Below, piece after piece: positions 56,086 through 64,000 of a stretch of DNA of 64,000 nt (its first letter is position 1; the number at the start of each line of letters is the position of its first letter). The stretch spans positions 12,362,609 through 12,426,608 of the forward strand of contig OY978530.1 in the NCBI GenBank assembly GCA_963854835.1, in the 5' to 3' direction. Origin of the DNA: Megamerina dolium (lineage: Eukaryota; Arthropoda; Insecta; Diptera; Megamerinidae). The position numbers and the translations under genes were made by a program. The notes below the pieces were generated by a model. The model searched no databases, was not told the DNA's origin, and worked only from the letters and a program-made list of their open reading frames with translations.

Positions 56086-58745
56086 TTACAAAGTAACTAA
56101 AATTATGTGATATTCCCTACGTTCCATCACAATTTGTTGAGTCGCGAGGTATAGCAATTTCACAGCATATTCAGTGTGTCTTTTCTTTTTAATCCACGAC
56201 GCCCCGTGCTCAGCAACAATTGCAAGGGGATTCGGATGATTGTGTAATTTTTGAATGTAGCTTCTGTAGGACATTGCAACTTCCTCAGAAATTGTGGGTA
56301 CATTTAAATCTCGATGGATGTTAACATTCCTCATATACCAAGGCGCGTTTACAATAATTCGTTTACAATATTCGCTGCAATTTTTCGATATTTGAGGGAG
56401 ATGCGGTGCCCCAAAACTGAATACCATAAGTCCAGATTGGCTTCAGGATTGCTTTATATAATAGCACTTTGTATTCGAGATTCAACTTTGATCTTTTGTG
56501 TAACAGCCACCATAACTGATTAATTTTAAGCTTGATCTGAGTTTTCTTTGGCTCTATGTGATTTTTCCAGGTCAGCCTTCTGTCGAGGTGAATACCCAAG
56601 TACTTTGTTGAGGAACATTGTGGAACTGATTGGCCATTAATTTTAAGTGGGGGACATGTATCTGGCCTTAGCGTGAAGGTTACATGTACGCTCTTTGATT
56701 CATTGACTTTTATACGCCATTTTGCTAGCCAGATTTCGAGAGAATCGACATGAGTCTGCAGGAGTTTAGTAGCTTCTATGGGCTTAGAGTTAGTGCCCAA
56801 TATTGCCGTATCATCTGCAAAGGTCAATATGAATGTATAGTTATTTTTGGGCATATCTGAAGTGTATAAGAGATACAGTAAGGGGCCCAAAACGCTTCCT
56901 TGAGGAACGCCGGCGTGAATATCCAATGGATTTGTTGTGTAATCCTTGTGATGTACGAGAAATTATCTTTTCGTGAGGTAGCTACTAAGCAAGGGAGGAG
57001 ACATTTGCAGGCAGTAATAGTTTGAGTTTGTAAATAAGGCCATCGTGCCATACTTTACCGAAAGCTTGAGTGATATCAAGAAAAACAGTTGAGCAAGACT
57101 TTTTTTCTTCAAAAGTGTTCCTTATCAGAGTTACAATGCGGTGGACTTGTTCTATAGTGCCGTGCTGTTTTCTAAATCCAAACTGATGTTGGGGAATCAG
57201 TTGGTTGAGATTTATAAATGGAGTTAAATTCATGACAAGTAGCTTTTCGAATACTTTAGAGAGTAGAGGCAGGAGTCTGATAGGTCTGTACGATGCAACT
57301 TTTGTAGGGTCTTTTCCTGGTTTTGTTATCATAATAATTTTTGAAGTTTTCCAGCATTTGGGATAGTGTTTAATACGAAGGATAGCATTGAAAATATGCA
57401 TGAGATGAATTACTGAAGCCGGAGGTAGCTCTTTTATCATTTTACCGGTAATTTTATCTGGACCAGGTGATTTTTTTGGGTTTAAATCTTTATAAATTGC
57501 TTTGAATATGTCCTTTTTTTAATTTGGAGCGTTATTGAGCAAGGGTGAGAAGTTAATTTTGGTAATGAGGACTGTGAAGAGGGTGGATTGGGTGTAAACA
57601 CACTTTTTAGGTGGTTTGCAAAAGCCAAACCCTTCTCACAGTTGCTTCTAGCCCAATTACCGTCACTCAACCGGATGGGGGAATCAGTGAGAATTGGCCG
57701 ATTTGAGTTTTTTGCTGATTTCTACTAAGAGTAGTCTGACGCTTCACCAGGTGTTAATTTCGCTAGGTGCTCTTCTAACTCTTTGTTGTTTTTATTTTTT
57801 AAGGCTTGCTTTAACTTTCGAGTGCAGTGCTGTAGCTGTGTTTTCAGATTCGGTGATCTGATTTCTTGCCATTGCCTTCGGAGTCTTCTTTTCTGTCTTA
57901 CTAGCAATACAATGTCGGCTGGTGTGTGTGGGCTATAGTTCGATTGCTTGCATACCTTTGTGCAGGTGGCTGAGCTGAGAGCCAATGAGAGCAGCTGGTT
58001 GAATTTTTCGAGTGCTGAGTCTACATCGTGTCCATTTCTTAATACAGTACTCAGAGGAAGATGGGAATTTATATATTTCTTGAATTTCAACCAGTCTATT
58101 TTCTTTCTAACGCTATTGTCTTGGGGGCTTCGTGATTTTATAGATATTACCGTGGGTGAGTGGTCAGATGATAGATCATAACTACACTCTGTGGAGATAT
58201 TTTCCATCTGCAAACCTTTGGCGACTCCAAAGCCTATGAGATCGGGCATCGTAGCCGTGGTTAGTGATGATTGAGCATAGTCTTCTGCCTTTTGGAGTTA
58301 TCAAGCGGGAGCCCCAGTGAGTGTGTTTGGCGTTCAAATCGCCAGCAACCAAGAATTTGCTACCAAGAGTTGAGAAAAATTCTTTATATTGCTGTTCGGT
58401 AATACTGTATCTTGGGGGACAGTATATCGCAGATATTACTAGCTTAGAGATGTATATTTCCAGACATATAGATGTTGCTTCCAAGTAGACACTACTGAAA
58501 TCTTCGAGAACACGATGTTTTATTCTGCTTTTTATCAATATGGCAGTTCCTCCGCGTGCCTTACCATGCGGATGATTTGTAGTGTACAGTTTGTAATATG
58601 GTATTTGGTAGCAATTTTTGTCAGTGAAATGGGTCTCAGATATCATCATTATGTCGATCTGGCTGGATTCAAGGAATTGAATTAGCTCCAAACGGTGCTG
58701 GCTTAAGCCGTAGGCGTTCCAGTGGCATATCTTGAGACGGCTCAT
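56086..58745 (-). pseudogene. Family J LINE ORF2 (endonuclease and reverse transcriptase)
   Basis: Nearly complete protein in six frame pieces. Endonuclease: MSRLKICHWNAYGLSQHRLE, KARGGTAILIKSRIKHR, FLVAGDLNAKHTHWGS and later YDLSSDHSPTVISIKS. Reverse transcriptase: MIKELPPASVIHLMHIFNAI, ASYRPIRLLPLLSKVFEKLL, HQFGFRKQHGTIEQVHRI, STVFLDITQAFGKVWHDGL, GVPQGSVLGPLLYLLYTSDM and ILTFADDTAILG (catalytic FADD). The C-terminal region is STKYLGIHLDRRLTWKNHIE to IVNAPWYMRNVNIHRDLNV. There is no RNase H, as expected for the Jockey clade. Frameshifts near 58200, 57700, 57460, 56950 and 56400. Confidence 0.85.
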
Positions 58746-59164
58746 GGTCTGGATAGCAATGTTTGGAGTAACATCGATTGATTTTTCATCATTTCTTGCA
58801 TCATTGTTTGCATTGAGTTCATGAATTGGTTCATATTCTGAATTAATGTTTGAAGCAAATGTTCAAGGGTACTTGGCTGTTGGGTGGGCAGTGAGAGCTT
58901 CTGCACATTATATACATAGCTTTGTTGGTGTGCGTTTTGTTTTAACACACTAGCGTATGAATTGGTTTGATTCTTGTTTGGGATTGCAGAGAAGAATTGT
59001 GTTGCATCAATATTTTGTCTCTTACTTGAGTTGGCTATCTGAGTTTGTTCAACTGGTTTTAGAGGTTGATTGCTAGCGGAGAAATTTAGCTTTAGGGTTG
59101 TATATACTGGGAAACCTCTATAATTTGTGGTGTGATTACCTCCACAATTGCTGCATTTTTTCAT
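58742..59164 (-). CDS. Family J LINE ORF1, C-terminal part
   Basis: An unbroken 140-codon frame starting at the last zinc knuckle (MKKCSNCGGNHTTNYRGFPV) and continuing with LKLNFSASNQPLKPVEQTQI, a Ser/Gln/Asn-rich segment and a C-terminal amphipathic part (HLLQTLIQNMNQFMNSMQTM then MQEMMKNQSMLLQTLL) that could form a coiled coil for particle assembly. Its stop overlaps the ATG of ORF2 (58745), as in many Jockey elements that reinitiate. The N-terminal three quarters of ORF1 are missing through 5' truncation. Confidence 0.8.
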   Translation of the reverse strand: MKKCSNCGGNHTTNYRGFPVYTTLKLNFSASNQPLKPVEQTQIANSSKRQNIDATQFFSAIPNKNQTNSYASVLKQNAHQQSYVYNVQKLSLPTQQPSTLEHLLQTLIQNMNQFMNSMQTMMQEMMKNQSMLLQTLLSRP

Positions 59165-59250
59165 GCTAGCATCGCCTTTAGACTTTGGGCATATGTTTGA
59201 TTTATGGAGATCTCCACAAAAAAAAACAGTCTTAAAAAATTCCTAAACTA

Positions 59251-59607
59251 CCTAAAAGAGCGCTAACTGATGACGATTTATGAAAGCTAACGGTATACAT
59301 ACCACATTTAGAGGGATTTTTTTGCGTGACACTTTATCAAACCATGTTCATCTAATTGAAAGTGGTATTTACAACACATTACCTTAATTCTAATAGCGGA
59401 GATTTCACACATTGGGTAGCATACTATAAAAACAAAAACCATAAGGAATACTTTAATAGCTTTAGGAATTTACCATCACAGAAGGAAATCATCAACTATC
59501 TCGGAAGTAACAGTCTTAGATATAATTATAATCAACTGCAAAAGTAGAACTCATATAATTGTGGACACTATATTTTATTTTTTCACTTTATTTTTATCAT
59601 GTTTTAA
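59251..59607 (+). pseudogene. Adenain-like cysteine protease of a Polinton/adintovirus-like element
   Basis: Adenovirus-type protease that matures capsid proteins in Polintons. N-terminal part (59251-59350): PKRALTDDDL, then KLTVYIPHFRGIFLRDTLS in two frames. The central frame 59356-59547 has NSNSGDFTHWVAYYKN (catalytic His) and KEYFNSFRNLPSQKEIINYL then GSNSLRYNYNQLQK, where the Asn/Asp partner lies in FNSF. A TAG follows at 59545, but the same frame continues NSYNCGHYILFF, which carries the expected catalytic Cys (codon 59560-59562), to a stop at 59605. So all three active-site positions are recognisable although two frameshifts and one stop inactivate it. Identification is from the HWVAYYKN ... 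YFDSFG ... C-G-H pattern. Confidence 0.72.
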
Positions 59608-60273
59608 TCATTTATATGAAATATTTCTGGTTGAATGTTTATTACTTGTGTCATCTGTTCTAAAAGGATTCCCTATTGTTTTGTACTCCTTCCCTTTTCT
59701 CTCATTTTGAATTTATTGAATTATATGAATAAGACTTAAGCTCTTCTTTTTAGATTGTATACAAGAAAACTCGAAAAGTTCTTTTGTTTTTAAATTCAAA
59801 CACAGCTGAAAAAATACTTTTGTTTATACAATAAATTCAATCTCAGATCATAAAGCATTCATGTATGATCATGAATGAAAATTGATCCTTATCCATACAA
59901 TATATTAATGATTACTATTCAAAAACTTTACAACAACAACTAAAGACCTGATGTGCTATAAACTGAATCGTAATAATTAATTAATACATACATATACACA
60001 TATATATACACATATGAATGTACACACTAACTTATGTCGGTCGTTAAACAACACCAACAACAACCTTTATACTATAAACTCTTATCACCACAACCTACAT
60101 ACACCATAGCGCCACCTCTGCTTTCTAACGATCTGGCATCATTACAGCATACATCATCAATGATTATGTATGAAATTTGTTTCACTTAGAAAGAAAAACA
60201 TTGCTTTTATGATTACTATTCAAAAAATTATTTTGGCTTTATTTACATATATAAAAAATAAGCATTTCAACAT
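59608..60273. other. Unassigned AT-rich region
   Basis: No coding motif. Contains the 16-mer taacgatctggcatca at 60126-60141 and a short TATACA run at 59995-60015. Confidence 0.35.
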
Positions 60274-60420
60274 TTAAGATATATTCATTTGAAAAGTTTG
60301 TGTATAATTTTTAATATTGATGACTTTATAATCTGGCTCAACAATTACATCGCCAGTTAAAAATTTCTTCATTTCACCATTACTTAAAATTCGGTCTTCT
60401 TCAAATTCGTGATATAACAT
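60274..60420 (-). CDS. Unidentified 48-residue ORF near the protease relic
   Basis: Starts MLYHEFEEDRILSNGEMKKF and ends KVINIKNYTQTFQMNIS. Unbroken and with codon-like composition, but too short to judge. It lies 29 bp downstream of the next ORF in the same orientation. No family recognised. Confidence 0.35.
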   Translation of the reverse strand: MLYHEFEEDRILSNGEMKKFLTGDVIVEPDYKVINIKNYTQTFQMNIS

Positions 60421-60449
60421 AACAATTTAACGTACGCTTATCATAATTA

Positions 60450-60854
60450 CTATCGTACTAGCTGAAAATGTCTATAAAATATATTTGGGCTCTCAATAAT
60501 TGCAGCTATATCCATTTCTTTCCTTATTAATTCTTGCATGAATGCTTCAATTACTTCCGTTACTGTATAATGATATTTATCATCGTATACAGATTCATAT
60601 TTTTGTGTTGTTGTCTTGACCGATTCATCTGATGGATATGTTGATACATCTGTCTTATTTACATCATTATCAGACATCATTAGTTGGAAATTTACTTCAA
60701 TCTCTACTACATCATCGATTGGAAGTTTAAGCGAAAATTCCAAATTCCCTTTGTTATCATGTACATTGGACATAGTTATTGGTATAGATTTACCACTTAT
60801 TGCATCAAGCGATAACTCTAACAAAAAGAATATAAATCTGTGCTTGATATTCAT
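60450..60854 (-). CDS. Unidentified 134-residue ORF near the protease relic
   Basis: From ATG 60854 the protein starts with a hydrophobic stretch (FIFFLLELSL) and continues SGKSIPITMSNVHDNKGNLE, an acidic Asp/Ser/Thr middle (NDVNKTDVSTYPSDESVKTT) and an alpha-helical end (VTEVIEAFMQELIRKEMDIA, AIIESPNIFYRHFQLV). It has no stop or shift although its surroundings are decayed. No domain recognised. Its place between the protease and the end of the relic makes a Polinton-like or other viral origin possible, nothing more. Confidence 0.4.
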   Translation of the reverse strand: MNIKHRFIFFLLELSLDAISGKSIPITMSNVHDNKGNLEFSLKLPIDDVVEIEVNFQLMMSDNDVNKTDVSTYPSDESVKTTTQKYESVYDDKYHYTVTEVIEAFMQELIRKEMDIAAIIESPNIFYRHFQLVR

Positions 60855-61146
60855 TTTATGCGTTTATGATCTTTCAACCGCGATCGTTAAAGCTCAACTC
60901 CAATTAAAGCTTACTGACTCAACACCGTTGTTTATATCCTAGACATCAACCTCTTATCAACGCTTCTGATCAATTTTTACCCCAGCATCAAACCACGATC
61001 ACAATTAAAGCTTTACATCAAACCACAACTTGAAAGCTCTCACCCAAGACACACACACTCACAATAATATCCTTGACACAAACCGATGACGTCATTGCTC
61101 CTCTTCTCCTTTGTTCCAGAACCCCTCAATCCCAACTACTAAACCC
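60855..61146. other. Unassigned spacer
   Basis: The words caaaccac and aattaaagct recur (60902-60920, 60975-61035), an imperfect short repeat; no gene seen. Confidence 0.4.
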
Positions 61147-61544
61147 TACCTCGTCTTGAACTCCGTGCTTCGGTATTAGGTGCTCAACTGACCGCGAGGG
61201 TTAAAAGAGATCTAAAATTAGATGTACCTATGTACTTCTGGACTGATTCACAGATCATGTTAGCATGGATAAATTCACCTTCATCAGTTTGCCAAATGTT
61301 TGTAACAAATCGTGTATCTGTCATTGGGAAAATTCCATTGCTAAAGATAAAGGTAAATCATAATTTAAAACATTGGGCATAATGGCTCATTTAAAACATT
61401 GTAACGAGTAGCAATAATACCAGAAAACAATTAATACAGTCAGAGATTACCTTAACCGTAAACGAATTAGGAAATCCTCTTATGGTAATTGTTCGGACAA
61501 TGCAGTAGTCAGATTTTGAGGAAGATCTCAAACACCTCTTCTTC
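61147..61544 (+). pseudogene. BEL/Pao RNase H segment (copy B4, left part)
   Basis: Plus-strand frame PRLELRASVLGAQLTARVKR then LKLDVPMYFWTDSQIMLAWI, with catalytic residues E in LEL and D in WTDS, then MFVTNRVSVIGKIP and KHWA. Stops appear after that; VNELGNPLMVIVRTMQ is the last recognisable part before the RTE copy. It continues at 62396. Confidence 0.78.
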
Positions 61545-62395
61545 TTCTTATGTGGCCATAACAACCGAATATCGATTTAGGCCGAAAATAACATGCTTCG
61601 CCAGTCCTCTCTGTTCTTTGATAGCTGGCGCCAGTTAGAAATTCCAAGCGCAGTCAGGTTCTCCAGTACTTGGTCTTTCCACCGGTGGTCTCTTCTGCGT
61701 CGTTCTCCAGCGGGTTCCGAATATAACACCTTCTTAGCTGGAGCGTGTTCTTCCATTCGCTCGACATGACCTAGCCAGCCGCTGGATTTTGATGCGCTTT
61801 ACTATGTCAATATCGGCATACAGCTCGTACAGCTCATGGTTGTACCTTATTCGGTACTCGCCACCAACGCAAATAGGTCCAAAGATCTTGCGTAGGACTT
61901 TTCTCTCGAAAACTCCAAGTATTCGCTCATCCGAGGTGGAAATTGTCCAGGCTTCAGCGCCATATGTTAGGACAGGCATGATGAGAGAATTGTAGAGTGT
62001 AGTTTTCGTTCTTCGAGAGAGGGCTCGACTTCTCAATTGCTTACTCAGCCCAAAGTAACACCTGTTAGCAAGAGTTATCCTATGCATGATCTCCAAGCTG
62101 ACGTCATTACTGCTGTTAATGCTGGTTCCAAGATAGACAAAGTCTCTTACTACTTCAAAAGCGTAGTTGTCAACAGTGACGTGTTGTCCAAGACGCCAGG
62201 ACTTTTTGTTTGATGACACTAGATACTTCGTCTTGCCCTCGTTCACCGTAAGACCCATCCGACGAGACTCCCTTTCTAACTCTGAGAATGCTGCACTGAC
62301 TGCTCGCGTGTTCATGCCGATTATGTCAATATCGTCGGCATACGCTAACAGCATGTCACTTTTGTTGAAGATAGTGCCTTCTCAAGAACCACAAT
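61545..62395 (-). mobile_element. RTE-like LINE copy C4, 5'-truncated
   Basis: Minus-strand 3' part of the RTE family inserted into BEL copy B4. Begins at the last third of the reverse transcriptase and runs to the 3' end atgtggccataacaaccg; the tail is CTT/TTC-like instead of TAAG. No clean target duplication seen. Confidence 0.85.
61734..62354 (-). pseudogene. RTE-like LINE reverse transcriptase, C-terminal part
   Basis: An open frame of 206 codons starting MLLAYADDIDIIGMNTRAVS, which keeps the catalytic YADD lost in C2 and C3, then GLTVNEGKTKYLVSS, FEVVRDFVYLGTSINSSND, RRTKTTLYNSLIMPVLTYGA and RKIFGPICVGGEYRIRYN. It ends by a frameshift at about 61770 in KRIKIQRLARSCRANG where other copies read RWLGHVERMEE. 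Only the fragment, no full enzyme. Confidence 0.85.
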
Positions 62396-63520
62396 TATGT
62401 TAGTAAGAACAGTCCTATCGGCAATCTTTCCCCATTTTTGGACACGAATGGCATTATTCGAGTTAGAGGGCGATTACATGTATCCGAACTTACATGCGTT
62501 GCCAAACACCAAATATTAATTCCGTACAACGACCCTATCACAAGAGTATTGATGTAGATGTTCCATAAGCAAAATAATTATTGAGGAGGCCAAACTATAT
62601 TAGCTTATACGAAACAGAGATTTCGGCCAATAAAGGGAAAATCCATGGCACGGTAATTTGTTCAAAATTGTGTAAGATGTAGCAAAGCCAAGCCAAAACT
62701 TTTAGGTCAAATTATGGGCAACCTCCCTTCAACAAAAGTCGGAGCAGTAAGACAATTCATCAATTTAGGCGTGAACTTCTGTGGATCATCTTGAGTTCAC
62801 TTTAAGATCAGAGGAAAGAAACCACAGAAAGCCTATGTGGCAATATTTTGTTGCTTCTCATAAAAGGCAGTTCATTTGAGGTTAGTCAGCGACCAAACGA
62901 AGGATCCGTTTTTGGTGCATTAAGACCTTTTATAAGCCGAAGAAATCACTGTCAAAGTTTGTACTGTGACAACGCGACAAACTTTTTTGATGTCGAAAAT
63001 CAACTGGCAGAGCTTAGTAAAGGAGTACAGCAGAAGAGGCATACCATACTTCATACCACCAAGTGCGCCACACTTTGGTGGCCTATGGGAAGCTGCAGTG
63101 AAGTCTGTGAAGCATCTTCTAGTCAAGAGCGTAGCAACCGCATCCTTGATTTACGAGGAACTGAACAGTATGGTTATAAAAATTGAGGGAGTTCTTAATT
63201 CAAGACCAATTTGCCCACTCTCGGAAAACTCAAATGACTTAGCCGCCCTAACTCCTGACCACTTTTCTATAGGGGAACCATTAAACATACGAGTCGATCA
63301 AAGGGCCACATCAGCAAACTCCGATCTCTTGACTAGATGGAAGTTGGTCGGTCAACTTAAAGGGGAATTGTGGAAGCGATGGTCACGGGAATATTTGTGT
63401 GAGCTCCAATCGAGAAATAAGTGGAAAAACAAGCAGTCCAATATCAGTATTGGTGATCATCAAAGAGAACAATATGCCAATACTCAAGTGGCCGTTAGGA
63501 CGAGTAACAAATGTCTTTAA
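62396..63520 (+). pseudogene. BEL/Pao integrase and C-terminal domain (copy B4, right part)
   Basis: After the RTE copy the frame resumes with NGIIRVRGRLHVSELTC and LIPYNDPITRVL (about 62445-62560), then degraded HHCC zinc-domain sequence. The catalytic core has NHCQSLYCDNATNFFDVEN (catalytic Asp) and YFIPPSAPHFGGLWEAAVKS with the catalytic Glu in GLWEA. Frame 62966-63520 is open for 184 codons and continues through LNSRPICPLSENSNDLAALT then PDHFSIGEPLNIR and LVGQLKGELWKRWSREYL, the DUF5641-type C-terminal domain of Pao elements. Stops and one shift near 62960 inactivate the front part. Confidence 0.85.
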
Positions 63521-63798
63521 ATAAGATGATGAAGTAGTACATGTAGCTGACTAAAACAGCAAGTGGTAATTGCAGGAACGCAAATCATAGAGTAGGACTA
63601 CTACCAATCAAAACTGAAGAAGAGAAAATGGAGAGAAGTTCTTTTAAACAAAATCCCAAATGTTGAAATATTATGCAAGAAACATGATCTCACCCCATCA
63701 AGAGATAAGCTGATTCAAAGAGCAGCAAAATTGCTTAGAGACACAATCAATATATTGAGAAAGATAACATTCAAAAAGAAAAAAAAAGGAATACATCC
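63521..63798. other. Region with coding-like frame of unknown identity
   Basis: Plus frame 63595-63831 is open without ATG and reads KRKWREVLLNKIPNVEILCK and KLIQRAAKLLRDTINILRKI; Lys-rich. Not recognised; could be the end of the BEL element or an upstream frame of the next ORF. Confidence 0.3.
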
Positions 63799-64000
63799 AT
63801 GCACCAAGGCTTTCCAACGCTGTTGGTTACCCGGGTAATAGTGCCATTGGTTTTAGGAGCGTATATTCAAGATAAACGATTCAGATCAAAGCTTGGCATT
63901 CATTTCGAAGGGATTGAAAAAACTGCAATTTCAGCAAACAGAAGGGACTTAGAAGGATTTTTATCAGAGTTAGCAGCATTCTCAAAGGGAACAAAGGCAC
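63799..64000 (+). CDS. Unidentified ORF running off the right edge
   Basis: ATG 63799 opens MHQGFPTLLVTRVIVPLVLG and continues AYIQDKRFRSKLGIHFEGIE and RRDLEGFLSELAAFSKGTKA without a stop to the window end (67 codons). Hydrophobic start followed by a charged body. No domain recognised; partial. Confidence 0.35.
   Translation, partial: MHQGFPTLLVTRVIVPLVLGAYIQDKRFRSKLGIHFEGIEKTAISANRRDLEGFLSELAAFSKGTKA

Larger units (their letters stand above)
56009..59214 (-). mobile_element. Family J LINE copy J4, best-preserved copy
   Basis: 3.2-kb minus-strand copy with a short poly-A at 56019-56009. The 5' end (59214) lies inside ORF1. A possible imperfect target duplication is cacaataaaag (55998-56008) against cacaaaaaaaaacag (59215-59229). 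It separates 55.9 kb from the Polinton-type protease at 59251. Confidence 0.85.

Overview
The window looks like a transposon-dense, AT-rich intergenic or heterochromatic stretch of an insect genome, most likely a dipteran and perhaps a tephritid-like fly. The mix of a rosa-type DD41D mariner, I-, Jockey-, LOA- and RTE-like LINEs, Ty3/gypsy, copia and BEL/Pao elements, a Helitron and a Polinton-like relic fits that group. The species is an inference; no host gene, true tRNA, rRNA or CRISPR array was recognised. Nearly every coding stretch belongs to a mobile element and nearly all are broken by stops, frameshifts, truncation or later insertions.

Layout: 0-9.6 kb holds a rosa-like mariner (172-1445), a Tc1-like transposase relic, a solo LTR with 4-bp target duplications (3009-3453), a LINE tail, the first copy of an LTR-retrotransposon internal fragment (5071-6212), a DD34D mariner (6215-7335), an RTE-like LINE fragment and copies of a tRNA-derived SINE. 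9.7-16.7 kb holds a second copy of that LTR-element 3' region with its LTR, split by an I-type LINE (about 11.24-16.55 kb). 17.9-23.7 kb is a minus-strand gypsy pol whose integrase is split by a Helitron (18742 to about 21000). 25.5-31.1 kb is an RTE-like LINE with an 11-bp target duplication, split by a LOA-like LINE with a 13-bp target duplication (26952-30943).

31.1-34.2 kb holds an old LINE endonuclease, a SINE and BEL/Pao pieces. 34.4-37.1 kb is a Jockey-type LINE (family J). 37.3-46.8 kb is a mosaic: copia integrase (split by a SINE lying between two AT microsatellites), a gypsy element (split by an LTR-element fragment and an RTE copy), then copia gag, primer site and LTR. 47-50.6 kb holds a SINE, a second J copy and a BEL gag with its primer site and LTR.

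50.6-60.9 kb is the most unusual part. Relics of a Polinton/Maverick-like (adintovirus-like) element are scattered between later insertions: a coiled-coil small protein, an arthropod-specific protein of unknown function, the C-terminus of a packaging ATPase, an adenovirus-type cysteine protease, and two short unbroken ORFs of unknown function. BEL and J-family pieces separate them. 61.1-63.5 kb is BEL RNase H and integrase interrupted by an RTE copy, and the right edge carries an unidentified ORF running out of the window.

The genes do not form a pathway. The value of the window is its layered insertion record, in which target duplications, paired repeat copies and split reading frames give the relative order of events.
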